A stretch of DNA of 64,000 nt from an uncultured Duncaniella sp. (GTDB lineage Bacteria; Bacteroidota; Bacteroidia; Bacteroidales; Muribaculaceae): NCBI GenBank assembly GCA_958352885.1, contig CATWQI010000010.1:62001-126000 (forward strand), in the 5' to 3' direction. The translations under genes were made by a program, and so were the position numbers. Under the pieces are notes generated by a model. That model was not told where the DNA came from. It made no database searches and saw nothing but the letters and a program-made list of their open reading frames with translations. Shown in pieces: positions 25,575 through 33,954 of this stretch (its first letter is position 1; each line of letters opens with the position of its first letter).

Positions 25575-26864
25575 ATGGCAAACAAAAAACTACATTTCGA
25601 GACTCTTCAGCTTCACGTAGGACAGGAAACCCCCGATTCGGCTACCGATGCGCGGGCAGTACCCATCTATCAGACCACGTCATACGTGTTCCGTGACTCG
25701 CAGCATGCCGCTGACCGATTCGGTCTGCGTGATGCCGGCAATATCTACGGCAGGCTTACCAATTCCACTCAGGGCGTGCTTGAGGAGAGGGTGGCTGCGC
25801 TCGAAGGAGGTGTAGCCGGACTTGCTGTGGCGAGCGGTGCGGCTGCCATTGCGTACGCACTTGAGAATATCCTTCAGTCCGGTGACCATATTGTGGCTGC
25901 CGACAATCTGTACGGAGGTTCATATAATCTGATAAGCCATACTTTTGCCCCGAGAGGTATAGAGTCGACATTTGTCAATGTGAGGGACTTTGATGCGGTG
26001 GAGGGCGCTATACGTCCCAATACCAAGGCGCTGTTTGTCGAGACGTTCGGCAATCCAAATTCGGATGTTACCGATATAGATGCGCTGGCGGAGATTGCTC
26101 ACCGTCACAACATCCCATTGATAGTTGACAATACATTCGGGACTCCTTATCTGATACGTCCGCTGGAGCATGGTGCCGATGTGGTGGTGCACTCGGCTAC
26201 AAAGTTTCTCGGCGGTCACGGTACAAGTCTCGGTGGTGTGATAGTGGACGGTGGCAGTTTTGACTGGAAAGCGAATGCCGACAAGTTTCCCACGCTTGCC
26301 AAGCCCGACCCGAGTTATCATGGGGCAGTATTTGCCGATGTGGCAGGTCCGGCGGCATTCGTAACACGTATCCGCGCGGTGCTTCTCCGTGACACAGGGG
26401 CTGCCATTTCTCCCTTTAATGCGTTTATATTGCTGCAAGGGGTCGAGACATTGTCGCTGCGTATAGAACGCCATGTTGAGAATGCGTTGAAAGTGGTGGA
26501 TTTCCTTGCAAAGCATCCTAAGGTTGCCAAGGTCAATCATCCGTCACTTCCGACTCATCCCGACAACGAGCTTTACGGCAAATTGTTCCCTAAAGGGGGT
26601 GGCAGCATATTCACATTTGAAATCAAAGGCGGACAGGAAGAGGCATGGCGCTTCATCGACGCGTTGGAGATATTCTCCCTCCTTGCCAATGTGGCTGACG
26701 TCAAGAGCCTGGTCATACATCCTTACACTACCACACATTCGCAGCTGTCACCGGAGGAGCTTGAGGCTCAGCATATCAAACCTTCTACCGTGCGCTTAAG
26801 TATAGGCACAGAACACATAGATGACATACTTGCGGATATTGAGCAGGCATTGGACAGAGTTTAG
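25575..26864 (+). CDS. metY: O-acetylhomoserine aminocarboxypropyltransferase/sulfhydrylase
   Basis: This 429-residue PLP enzyme belongs to the Cys/Met metabolism family and makes homocysteine from O-acetylhomoserine and sulfide. It starts LHFETLQLHVGQETPD and contains YGRLTNSTQGVLEERVAALEGG near residues 55-76. The PLP-binding lysine lies in VVHSATKFLGGHGTSLGG near residue 210. The length of ~430 separates it from the shorter cystathionine gamma-synthases. It is transcribed alone, divergently from an Lrp-type regulator, and ends at a strong hairpin. Confidence 0.93.
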   Translation: MANKKLHFETLQLHVGQETPDSATDARAVPIYQTTSYVFRDSQHAADRFGLRDAGNIYGRLTNSTQGVLEERVAALEGGVAGLAVASGAAAIAYALENILQSGDHIVAADNLYGGSYNLISHTFAPRGIESTFVNVRDFDAVEGAIRPNTKALFVETFGNPNSDVTDIDALAEIAHRHNIPLIVDNTFGTPYLIRPLEHGADVVVHSATKFLGGHGTSLGGVIVDGGSFDWKANADKFPTLAKPDPSYHGAVFADVAGPAAFVTRIRAVLLRDTGAAISPFNAFILLQGVETLSLRIERHVENALKVVDFLAKHPKVAKVNHPSLPTHPDNELYGKLFPKGGGSIFTFEIKGGQEEAWRFIDALEIFSLLANVADVKSLVIHPYTTTHSQLSPEELEAQHIKPSTVRLSIGTEHIDDILADIEQALDRV

Positions 26865-26925
26865 ATTATTCCGTAGGCTCATAGATATTGCGAATATTAT
26901 CGGAAGTTGTAACAGCTTCAAGTAA

Positions 26926-26960
26926 TAAGGCGGGGACGTATATTGCTATGCCCCGCCTTA
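26926..26960. terminator. Terminator between metY and the TPR regulator gene
   Basis: TAAGGCGGGG (26926-26935) pairs perfectly with CCCCGCCTTA (26951-26960). It lies between convergent genes and could serve both. Confidence 0.8.
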
Positions 26961-27016
26961 GTCAATTATTACAAATCGGTTTTTCCGTGATGTCCCGTCA
27001 GAGAGAAAGCGGGGGG

Positions 27017-28705
27017 TTATAGAAATGATAGGAATTCACGTTCGTCGGTTGGTTGGGAGTCGGATATTTTTTGGCGCATTCGTCTGCGTGTTGTGTATAG
27101 CGTGTTGCGGTTCAGGTCAAAGAACATTAGAATGACCGGCACCGGCAGCCTCAGCGCCGAGCAGACGAATATGTGGTATTCCTTGTCAGTGAGTTCGGGC
27201 ATCTGTTTCCGGAAGCGGCACATGATACCGTTGTTTTCACTGTCGGCAAGATGTTCCAGGAAAGAGTGGAAATCCGGGGTGCTCACGAAGTCCTTAATCT
27301 CCCGCTCGGCATCCCGAGCGGTCTTGCTTTTGATTGATTCTTTCTGGTTTGATTCGTAATAAGTCTCGCAAAGCACTCTGATTGTGTCGAGGTGTCTGCG
27401 TGAAATTGAAAATTGCGGAGCAGCGGCATGATGATTGGCTGCCGTAGCGTTGATATCGTCCTGTACGGAGTTGTTCGCGCCCCTCTCGCTAAGGACTGAT
27501 TCCAGTTCGTTTGCGAGCGACATAATCTGTTCGTTGTTCCGCTTCCGCTCACGGCGACTATGCCAGATGAAAAGAGATACTGCTATTCCACCTATTAGAA
27601 TAAGTAGCATAAGAGCGGTAATCTTCATTACGTCATTCTGATGGATAAGTTCCATCTTCTTAATTACTTCACGATGGTGTTCGTCCACGGAGTTATGTAC
27701 GTTCTGAAGGATTATTTCCCCCAGCACGGAATCAGTTTCGTTATATATGTTTAATAGTTGGAGATATGCACTTTTGTAATCTCCCATTGTATATAGTAAC
27801 TTATCCGGTAATTCTACATAATCGCTGTATTTTGTCTTTGCAGTATCAATATATGCCAAAGCCTTATTATGATTACCGCTTTCCCACAAAGCGTCTATGT
27901 AGAGCAAATATGTACGAGGAGTGGAATTTTGCGGAAGCAGAGCAAGATGTTTATCATAGCAGTCCAATGCTTTCGAATAATCCTTGAGGCGGTGGTAGCT
28001 ATGCCCCATAATATCATATGCTTCTCCCATGAAAAAAGTGTCAGAACGAATGGTGGTATCATCGAGTATATTATCTGAGATTTTTAACGCATCGTTGTAA
28101 CGTTGTGCGTTGTTAAGAGAATTGGCGAGATGTAATTCTTTGTATCTCAGATTGATTGTGTCTCTCGCATTACGAAAGGCAACGCAGGCAAGGCTGTCAT
28201 ATTTTACAGTTTCAGAATAAGCAAAAATATTGCCGTAAACTTTAGCAATTCCAGATTGAGAGCGTCCGAGCCAGAGTGGCTGATTTAGTGATTCTGCAAT
28301 ATTTTCGGCTTTTAGCAGATTGGTTATTGCTGGGGCATACTTGTGCGCATTCGTGAGAAGTATTCCCTGATAATAGTGCGCCAGCATCCGTTCATATTGG
28401 CTGGCGGATTTATGGTCATCGTAATAAGCCGAGGCAATGGAGATTAAAGAGTCTGAAGTCTCATCGATATAATTCTTGTGCCTTGCCTGTGTCAGGTATA
28501 GAGCGTAGCGGGCGAACAGTTTCTCGGATTTAATGCTGGAAGGGTCTATCGAGTCAAGAATTTTCAAGGCGGAGTCGGGACTTGTATCCATGACCCGTAC
28601 AGCCGTTTCGATCCGTCTGCCGGTTTCGCTATTTCCACTGCTGCAACCGCAAAATACGGCTGATGAAATAGAAATAAATACTATGATGAATATTATCGCT
28701 CTCAT
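27017..28705 (-). CDS. TPR sensor with transmembrane helix and C-terminal HTH, paralogue A
   Basis: This 562-residue protein begins with a signal peptide whose end resembles a lipobox (SAVFCGCSSG, Cys near residue 19-21). TPR-like helical repeats cover residues ~30-340 (for example YDIMGHSYHRLKDYSKALDCYDKHLALLP). One transmembrane helix lies at ~361-380, followed by a charged coiled coil. The C-terminal segment LTDKEYHIFVCSALRLPVPVILMFF…TLYTTRRRMRQKI looks like a LuxR-type helix-turn-helix. This layout is known in Bacteroidetes as membrane-bound TPR regulators. Residues 1-150 and 382-562 are essentially identical to paralogue B; the middle is diverged. The ligand is unknown. Confidence 0.8.
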   Translation of the reverse strand: MRAIIFIIVFISISSAVFCGCSSGNSETGRRIETAVRVMDTSPDSALKILDSIDPSSIKSEKLFARYALYLTQARHKNYIDETSDSLISIASAYYDDHKSASQYERMLAHYYQGILLTNAHKYAPAITNLLKAENIAESLNQPLWLGRSQSGIAKVYGNIFAYSETVKYDSLACVAFRNARDTINLRYKELHLANSLNNAQRYNDALKISDNILDDTTIRSDTFFMGEAYDIMGHSYHRLKDYSKALDCYDKHLALLPQNSTPRTYLLYIDALWESGNHNKALAYIDTAKTKYSDYVELPDKLLYTMGDYKSAYLQLLNIYNETDSVLGEIILQNVHNSVDEHHREVIKKMELIHQNDVMKITALMLLILIGGIAVSLFIWHSRRERKRNNEQIMSLANELESVLSERGANNSVQDDINATAANHHAAAPQFSISRRHLDTIRVLCETYYESNQKESIKSKTARDAEREIKDFVSTPDFHSFLEHLADSENNGIMCRFRKQMPELTDKEYHIFVCSALRLPVPVILMFFDLNRNTLYTTRRRMRQKISDSQPTDEREFLSFL

Positions 28706-28736
28706 TTAATAAGATGGCATTAATTGGTTGTGTCGG

Positions 28737-30425
28737 TCAGAGATAGCTAAGGAATTCACGTTCGTCGGTTGGGCGGGAGTCGGATATTTTTTGGCGCATT
28801 CGTCTGCGTGTTGTGTATAGCGTGTTGCGGTTCAGGTCAAAGAACATTAGAATGACCGGCACCGGCAGCCTCAGCGCCGAGCAGACGAATATGTGGTATT
28901 CCTTGTCAGTGAGTTCGGGCATCTGTTTCCGGAAGCGGCACATGATACCGTTGTTTTCACTGTCGGCAAGATGTTCCAGGAAAGAGTGGAAATCCGGGGT
29001 GCTCACGAAGTCCTTAATCTCCCGCTCGGCATCCCGAGCGGTCTTGCTTTTGATTGATTCTTTCTGGTTTGATTCGTAATAAGTCTCGCAAAGCACTCTG
29101 ATTGTGTCGAGGTGTCTGCGTGAAATTGAAAATTGCGGAGCAGCGGCATGATGATTGGCTGCCGTAGCGTTGATATCGTCCTGTACGGAGTTGTTCGCGC
29201 CCCTCTCGCTAAGGACTGATTCCAGTTCGTTTGCGAGGGACATAATCTGTTCGTTGTTCCGCTTCCGCTCCCGGCGGCTATGGTGTATGAAAATGAACAC
29301 CGCTACGCCAATGAATATAATGACAAATATCAGAGCGGTTATTTTCGTCATGTCATTCTCGTGGGTAAGCTCCATCTCTTTGAGCTCATATATGCGGTGT
29401 TCGTCCACGGATTTATGTACGTTCTGAAGGATTATTTCCTCAAGGGCGGAATCGGTTTCCTCATAAATTCGATTTAACTGATGATAGGCTCTGTTGATGT
29501 CGCCAATCTCATATAAAACCTTAAAAGGAATGTCGGCTTTTTCCCCAAATTTTGCTGTGGCGGAGTCTATCAGTCTGCCTGTAGCATCATGTTCACCTGA
29601 TAACCAAAGGGCGTCTATGTAAAGCCAGTATAACTTTGGAGTCAATCTCTCCGGCGATAATTCGATGTATTTACGATAATAATTTGCTGCTTCGTAATAA
29701 TTATTTAAACTGTAATGAATATAAGCGATAAGTTCATATGTATAACACATGAATAATGTGTCACCACTATGTTTTGCATCAGAGAGGAGTTTAGTTGCTA
29801 TTGGCAAAGATTCAGCACTGCGGTAGGCATTGTTAAGAGAGTAGGCAAGATCTAATTTTTGATGGCGTAGATTTACGGAGTCGCCATAATTTTTGAACGT
29901 TACACAGGCAAGACTGTCATATTTCACAGCTTCAGAAAAAGAAAAAATATAGCTGTATACCTTTGCAATCCCTGCTTGGGAGCGTCCGAGCCAGAGTGGC
30001 TGATTTAGTGATTCTGCAATATTTTCGGCTTTTAGCAGATTGGTTATTGCTGGGGCATACTTGTGCGCATTCGTGAGAAGTATTCCCTGATAATAGTGCG
30101 CCAGCATCCGTTCATATTGGCTGGCGGATTTATGGTCATCGTAATAAGCCGAGGCAATGGAGATTAAAGAGTCTGAAGTCTCATCGATATAATTCTTGTG
30201 CCTTGCCTGTGTCAGGTATAGAGCGTAGCGGGCGAACAGTTTCTCGGATTTAATGCTGGAAGGGTCTATCGAGTCAAGAATTTTCAAGGCGGAGTCGGGA
30301 CTTGTATCCATGACCCGTACAGCCGTTTCGATCCGTCTGCCGGTTTCGCTATTTCCACTGCTGCAACCGCAAAATACGGCTGATGAAATAGAAATAAATA
30401 CTATGATGAATATTATCGCTCTCAT
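28737..30425 (-). CDS. TPR sensor with transmembrane helix and C-terminal HTH, paralogue B
   Basis: This 562-residue tandem copy of the preceding gene lies 31 bases upstream of it on the same strand, so the two probably share a transcript. Its architecture is identical: signal peptide, TPR region (YIHYSLNNYYEAANYYRKYIELSP near residue 245), one transmembrane helix (~361-380, sequence different from A), coiled coil, and HTH-like C-terminus. The first 450 bases and the last ~545 bases are nearly the same as in paralogue A, while residues 151-381 are only moderately similar. A consensus promoter lies 73 bases upstream. The two may sense different ligands but bind the same DNA sites (inference). 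Confidence 0.8.
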   Translation of the reverse strand: MRAIIFIIVFISISSAVFCGCSSGNSETGRRIETAVRVMDTSPDSALKILDSIDPSSIKSEKLFARYALYLTQARHKNYIDETSDSLISIASAYYDDHKSASQYERMLAHYYQGILLTNAHKYAPAITNLLKAENIAESLNQPLWLGRSQAGIAKVYSYIFSFSEAVKYDSLACVTFKNYGDSVNLRHQKLDLAYSLNNAYRSAESLPIATKLLSDAKHSGDTLFMCYTYELIAYIHYSLNNYYEAANYYRKYIELSPERLTPKLYWLYIDALWLSGEHDATGRLIDSATAKFGEKADIPFKVLYEIGDINRAYHQLNRIYEETDSALEEIILQNVHKSVDEHRIYELKEMELTHENDMTKITALIFVIIFIGVAVFIFIHHSRRERKRNNEQIMSLANELESVLSERGANNSVQDDINATAANHHAAAPQFSISRRHLDTIRVLCETYYESNQKESIKSKTARDAEREIKDFVSTPDFHSFLEHLADSENNGIMCRFRKQMPELTDKEYHIFVCSALRLPVPVILMFFDLNRNTLYTTRRRMRQKISDSRPTDEREFLSYL

Positions 30426-30497
30426 TTAATAATATAAAATAGGTGGGTATAGGTCTATATTAAATATGTGTCGTCCGGGTGAGATGACGGTTATATG

Positions 30498-30529
30498 CAA
30501 AATTATGACATAATAATCCGGATTCCAAA
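30498..30529 (-). promoter_or_regulatory. Promoter of the TPR regulator pair
   Basis: On the minus strand TTTG (30529-30526), 20 bases, then TAATTTTG (30505-30498). It lies 33 bases from the edge of MITE copy 2. Confidence 0.75.
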
Positions 30530-30561
30530 TATTTTTGGATTAAAATTAAAGATGTGGAATT

Positions 30562-30761
30562 TAAGTAACTCTTCAAAATTAAACGATATAATGGACATAA
30601 GTAACACCTATGGATGATCTTTTATACTCTCTGCGGTTTTATTCCGGTCAGAATCAAGTTCTTCATCGGTCGTTTATATCTATAAACTCCCTCTTCAGTC
30701 CTCGATTCCGCCTCTGAATAAATCCCGCATATAGTATAAATTAATTTTTCAGAGTTACTTA
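30562..30761 (+). mobile_element. MITE-like element, copy 2 (200 bp)
   Basis: It has the same TAAGTAACTCT…AGAGTTACTTA ends and 200-bp length as copies 1 and 3, in the same orientation. It sits in the 629-bp gap between the divergent TPR regulator and DUF3244-like genes. The rest of that gap holds only their promoters. Confidence 0.85.
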
Positions 30762-30995
30762 GTCGGAATAATCTTAACGCTTAGTATTATCTGCAGAAAT
30801 AATACCAAAAATTGCGCATATAACATAATTTAACTTATTTGTGATTAAAAGTTAATTCTTTCGGGCGTGTTCAATGATACGATAAATGCCGATAGAATAT
30901 GACTGAAATTGATGAACATTTTTTATTGATTGTTCATTGTGGTATTTATTTGTAAATCAGTGGTTTATGAAGGGATGAACAATCTTTAAAAAGCC

Positions 30996-31026
30996 TTGCA
31001 CACTCAAAAAATCCGCTCTAATTTTG
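30996..31026 (+). promoter_or_regulatory. Promoter of the DUF3244-like gene
   Basis: TTG (30996-30998), 20 bases, then TAATTTTG (31019-31026), 28 bases before the ATG. The box order and spacing match the consensus. Confidence 0.75.
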
Positions 31027-31054
31027 CCAGTGAAAACAAAAAACAATAAAAATT

Positions 31055-31408
31055 ATGAGACTAAAAACAATATTAATTTCAGTCCTATTATCAGGGACAT
31101 TGCTTACTCCCGGTAATGTTAATGCGGATAATTGTATTAAAAAAACTAATGTTCCTGGTAACACTAAGCCACGTGATACCGGTAGTATTATAGAATACAG
31201 TGTCAGTAATGGTATCCTTGCTTTCTTGCCGTCACCATTTTATAATACACTATGTGTTACGGTGGAATCCGAAGAAACGGGAGAGATGTGGTGTGGAGTT
31301 GTAACATCCGATAATCTCTCAATGTCATTCACAAGTGAAAGCGGAATCTATACCCTGACCTGCATTACCGAGGATGGTACGGAATATACATCCACATTCA
31401 TTCAGTAA
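31055..31408 (+). CDS. Small secreted DUF3244-like protein
   Basis: This 117-residue protein has a Sec signal peptide (residues 1-24, ending VNA). The mature ~93 residues read as a small beta-sandwich: IEYSVSNGILAFLP, then LCVTVESEETGEMWCGVV, and SGIYTLTCITEDGTEYTSTFIQ at the C-terminus. This strand pattern matches DUF3244, a family often found beside TPR regulators and secreted proteases in Bacteroidetes. Its function is unknown. It lies between two MITE copies, upstream of the glycine-zipper lipoprotein gene. Confidence 0.65.
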   Translation: MRLKTILISVLLSGTLLTPGNVNADNCIKKTNVPGNTKPRDTGSIIEYSVSNGILAFLPSPFYNTLCVTVESEETGEMWCGVVTSDNLSMSFTSESGIYTLTCITEDGTEYTSTFIQ

Positions 31409-31503
31409 ATCAATCAGAAAATTGTAATCCGGACACAATATAAAAACGCTCTCATCACAGAGAAACCTTAAGTTTGTTTAATCCAATCCATTGCCGTCAG
31501 AAC

Positions 31504-31545
31504 CGGGCTTCCATGCGGCAAATGGATAATCAAGAAGGAAGCCCG
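31504..31545 (+). terminator. 9-bp hairpin between the DUF3244-like and glycine-zipper genes
   Basis: CGGGCTTCC (31504-31512) pairs perfectly with GGAAGCCCG (31537-31545). It ends 17 bases before the next ATG, so it is either a terminator of the upstream gene or a leader structure that limits read-through. Confidence 0.5.
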
Positions 31546-31562
31546 ATAAGATAATTTTAGTA

Positions 31563-32540
31563 ATGAAAAATCTATTAGTACCCGCCGCATTATTTATTGG
31601 ATTCCTGTTAGTATCTTGCTCTGCTGAAGACGAGCCGAAGAACTTGCCTTACCGCGAAGGAGAACAATTGGAAACATCAAAGATTATAGGTGAGATTCAA
31701 GATGTGAATAATAGTTTCACAGCTTCGCAAGGAAATATCCGTTCACGAGGATCCAGGGGAGGAGCAAGCATAACATCGGCTGATATCAAAGGTGCATACC
31801 AGGGGTATAAAATCGGAGCAAAAATAGGCTCGTTTATCGGCAGTTTTTTTGGTGGAGGCGGTGCCTCGGCAGGAAAAGGAATCGGTGGTTTTATCGGTGG
31901 CGCAGCCGGTGGTATTTCAAGTTCGTATAATGAATGGAAAAAGCTGACCGGCTGTGGCGGAATAGAAGCACCATCAATACCAGAGGTCACAAGTGCCTAT
32001 TGTTCAATAAAGGGTGATATCGAATCCAGTCGAGCTTCGGAGGAAGGAACAGCGTATGTGGGATGTCTAAACCTGCCATACTATGCAGTCTCAATAGAGG
32101 ATCTCGGGGTGATTCATAATGGGGCATTGGATATACTCAGGAATCAAGGAGGGGATGTTATCATGCCTTTTGGACTCGAATTAGACACTCCGGTTGCTCC
32201 CGCCGAGGAGGCTTACCAGTTGTCAGCATTGGAAATGGCTGTGCTTGACTCAGATGAATTTGTGAACTATTACAATGAAAGCGCGGCATCGATTTACGAA
32301 GATGATTACAACTTTGTCATCACATCAGACAGCACTGTGGCAGACCAAATCATGAAGCTCTATCTTGACGGTATGGAGAGCATTGGCGATTCCGGTTTTC
32401 AAAGTGTAGTGGATTTTACTAATGAATACATAGCAATCGTCGCTAACAGTAGCGAACTCCTTGACATAGAGAAGGAAAATCTTTATGCTGCGTTCTCGGT
32501 CGCCGTATATAGCTACTTGTATTGGTCAGAGAACTATTAG
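31563..32540 (+). CDS. Glycine-zipper surface lipoprotein of unknown function
   Basis: This 325-residue protein is a predicted lipoprotein (LLVSC, Cys19). An acidic SAEDE stretch follows the cysteine, like the Bacteroidetes surface-export signal. Residues ~75-120 form a glycine-zipper run (GYKIGAKIGSFIGSFFGG, then GKGIGGFIGGAAGG) that could insert into or oligomerise in membranes. The C-terminal ~200 residues are acidic and helical, with LGVIHNGALDIL near residue 180, a motif shared with uncharacterised Bacteroidetes proteins. No enzyme motif is seen. Possible roles are a membrane-active effector or an adhesin-like surface protein; none is established. Confidence 0.6.
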   Translation: MKNLLVPAALFIGFLLVSCSAEDEPKNLPYREGEQLETSKIIGEIQDVNNSFTASQGNIRSRGSRGGASITSADIKGAYQGYKIGAKIGSFIGSFFGGGGASAGKGIGGFIGGAAGGISSSYNEWKKLTGCGGIEAPSIPEVTSAYCSIKGDIESSRASEEGTAYVGCLNLPYYAVSIEDLGVIHNGALDILRNQGGDVIMPFGLELDTPVAPAEEAYQLSALEMAVLDSDEFVNYYNESAASIYEDDYNFVITSDSTVADQIMKLYLDGMESIGDSGFQSVVDFTNEYIAIVANSSELLDIEKENLYAAFSVAVYSYLYWSENY

Positions 32541-32593
32541 CGGACACTTGCGTACAGATAACGAATATTCTCAAAAAATGTGTAACTATATCC

Positions 32594-32625
32594 CCCGGCT
32601 TAGCGTCGAGAGATGCGGAGCCGGG
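32594..32625 (+). terminator. Terminator-like hairpin after the glycine-zipper gene
   Basis: CCCGGCT (32594-32600) pairs with AGCCGGG (32619-32625). It lies 54 bases after the stop and just before MITE copy 3. Confidence 0.5.
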
Positions 32626-32640
32626 AATTCTAAAAGTATT

Positions 32641-32840
32641 TAAGTAACTCTTCAAAATTAAACGATATAATGGACATAAGTAACACCTATGGATGATCTT
32701 TTATACTCTCTGCGGTTTTATTCCGGTCAGAATCAAGTTCTTCATCGGTCGTTTATATCTATAAACTCCCTCTTCAGTCCTCGATTCCGCCTCTGAATAA
32801 ATCCCGCATATAGTATAAATTAATTTTTCAGAGTTACTTA
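32641..32840 (+). mobile_element. MITE-like element, copy 3 (200 bp)
   Basis: The third copy has the same 11-bp inverted ends, same length and same orientation as copies 1 and 2. Together with copy 2 it brackets the DUF3244-like and glycine-zipper genes (a 2.28-kb unit measured outer edge to outer edge). Confidence 0.85.
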
Positions 32841-32851
32841 TAGTAAAATAA

Positions 32852-32883
32852 TTTGGAATCGGAATGCGATTATTGTATTTTTG
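32852..32883 (+). promoter_or_regulatory. Promoter just outside MITE copy 3
   Basis: TTTG (32852-32855), 20 bases, then TATTTTTG (32876-32883). Its -33 box begins 12 bases after the element, so insertion may have changed upstream control of the next gene. Confidence 0.65.
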
Positions 32884-32947
32884 CAATGAAAACAACCCCG
32901 AAGCTTCCAGCTTAAAAAATTTATAACACCATAAAATATAACTCGGT

Positions 32948-33325
32948 ATGATTAGATCTTATTTATCCTCGTCCATAATGGTCAGCAAGATTGCATTTGC
33001 CCTCGGGTGGGTGCTGCTTATATACATGTCATTAATGCCCGATTCGCTGGCGATAGAAATATCAATGGCGCTACTCGTCGTTCTGTTTATCATATCATCA
33101 ATAATGTGTGTGATGGAACACGGAAAGCTGTCATCCATCTTCTATGAAATCAGCCGTAACAAGTTGCTTGACATAGTGCCGTCACTGGCGTGGATTGCAG
33201 GTATGATAACGGTTTCAGTGACGGATGACTCCGTGATTAAGGAGTCAATCGGCAATGTAGCGACCGTGATACTCATAGTCGGGCTCGTATTGTACCCGTC
33301 TCCTCAAGTAGAGGATGACCTGTGA
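32948..33325 (+). CDS. Small inner-membrane protein, unknown
   Basis: This 125-residue protein has about four hydrophobic segments (residues ~12-30, 36-58, 78-92 and 102-118) joined by short loops. The only charged stretch of note is MEHGKLSSIFYEISRNK near residue 58. No family is recognised. It has its own consensus promoter and is followed by a strong terminator, so it is a single-gene unit. Confidence 0.6.
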   Translation: MIRSYLSSSIMVSKIAFALGWVLLIYMSLMPDSLAIEISMALLVVLFIISSIMCVMEHGKLSSIFYEISRNKLLDIVPSLAWIAGMITVSVTDDSVIKESIGNVATVILIVGLVLYPSPQVEDDL

Positions 33326-33371
33326 TTTTTTCATGCCGCAGAACCGTACGGCGAGTCATTGAAAAACGTAT

Positions 33372-33406
33372 ACTTCCCCGCCAGATGTGAAAAATGGCGG
33401 GGAAGT
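33372..33406 (+). terminator. Terminator before the yqeY-like gene
   Basis: A perfect 12-bp stem is formed by 33372-33383 and 33395-33406, followed by TTCGTTAT. Confidence 0.85.
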
Positions 33407-33431
33407 TTCGTTATATAATCAAATTTATATG

Positions 33432-33439
33432 TAAATTTG
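33432..33439 (+). promoter_or_regulatory. -7 box of the yqeY-serS unit
   Basis: TAAATTTG fits TAnnTTTG and lies 27 bases before the ATG. TTTC at 33406-33409 is a weak -33 candidate at 22 bases. Confidence 0.5.
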
Positions 33440-33466
33440 TGGCTCTAAACACATATAATAAAAGAT

Positions 33467-33919
33467 ATGGACTTGTTTGATAAAATCTCGGCAGACATCA
33501 AAGCCGCTATGCTTGCCCGCGAGAAAGTGCGTCTTGAGACCCTTCGCGGCATCAAAAAAGAGTTTCTGGAAGCCAAGACAGCCAAGGGTGGCGACGGAAC
33601 ACTCTCGGACGAGGCTGCCACAAAGATTCTTGCCAAGATGGCAAAGCAGCGCCGCGAGACAGCACAGATTTATGACGAGCAGAACCGCATGGAGCTAAGG
33701 GACAATGAACTTGCCGAGGCTGCGGTGATAGAGGAGTATCTCCCCAAGCAGCTAACCGACGAGGAACTCACCGGAGAACTGAAGAAAATCATAGCCCAGG
33801 TGGGTGCGACCTCGCCAAAGGAGATGGGCAAGGTAATGGGCGTGGCATCAAAGGCTCTTGCGGGAAAAGCCGACGGCAAGGCCATATCGGCAAAGGTCAA
33901 GGAGCTCCTCAATAATTAA
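33467..33919 (+). CDS. GatB/YqeY domain protein
   Basis: This 150-residue cytoplasmic protein matches the YqeY family: LFDKISADIKAAMLAREKVRLETLRGIKKEF at the start, EAAVIEEYLPKQLTDEEL near residue 83, and the C-terminal MGKVMGVASKALAGKADGKAISAKVKELL. The domain resembles the tRNA-binding tail of GatB, so a role near tRNA is assumed for the family, though no reaction is known. serS follows 35 bases downstream and probably shares the transcript. Confidence 0.9.
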   Translation: MDLFDKISADIKAAMLAREKVRLETLRGIKKEFLEAKTAKGGDGTLSDEAATKILAKMAKQRRETAQIYDEQNRMELRDNELAEAAVIEEYLPKQLTDEELTGELKKIIAQVGATSPKEMGKVMGVASKALAGKADGKAISAKVKELLNN

Positions 33920-33954
33920 GGATACAATATAATTCAGAAAAGATACAGAAAGAA

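Noticed and set aside
23109..32840. CRISPR-like repeats suggested by the three 200-bp copies
   Set aside because: The repeats are long, carry terminal inverted ends, and are separated by kilobases of genes, which does not fit a CRISPR array.
32701..32895. Small minus-strand frame across MITE copy 3 ending MKNLILTGIKPQRV, which recalls the start of tryptophan-tRNA ligases
   Set aside because: The resemblance covers only about ten residues and stops at once, no HIGH-type motif follows, and the frame crosses the element border. Chance similarity is more likely than a captured gene fragment.
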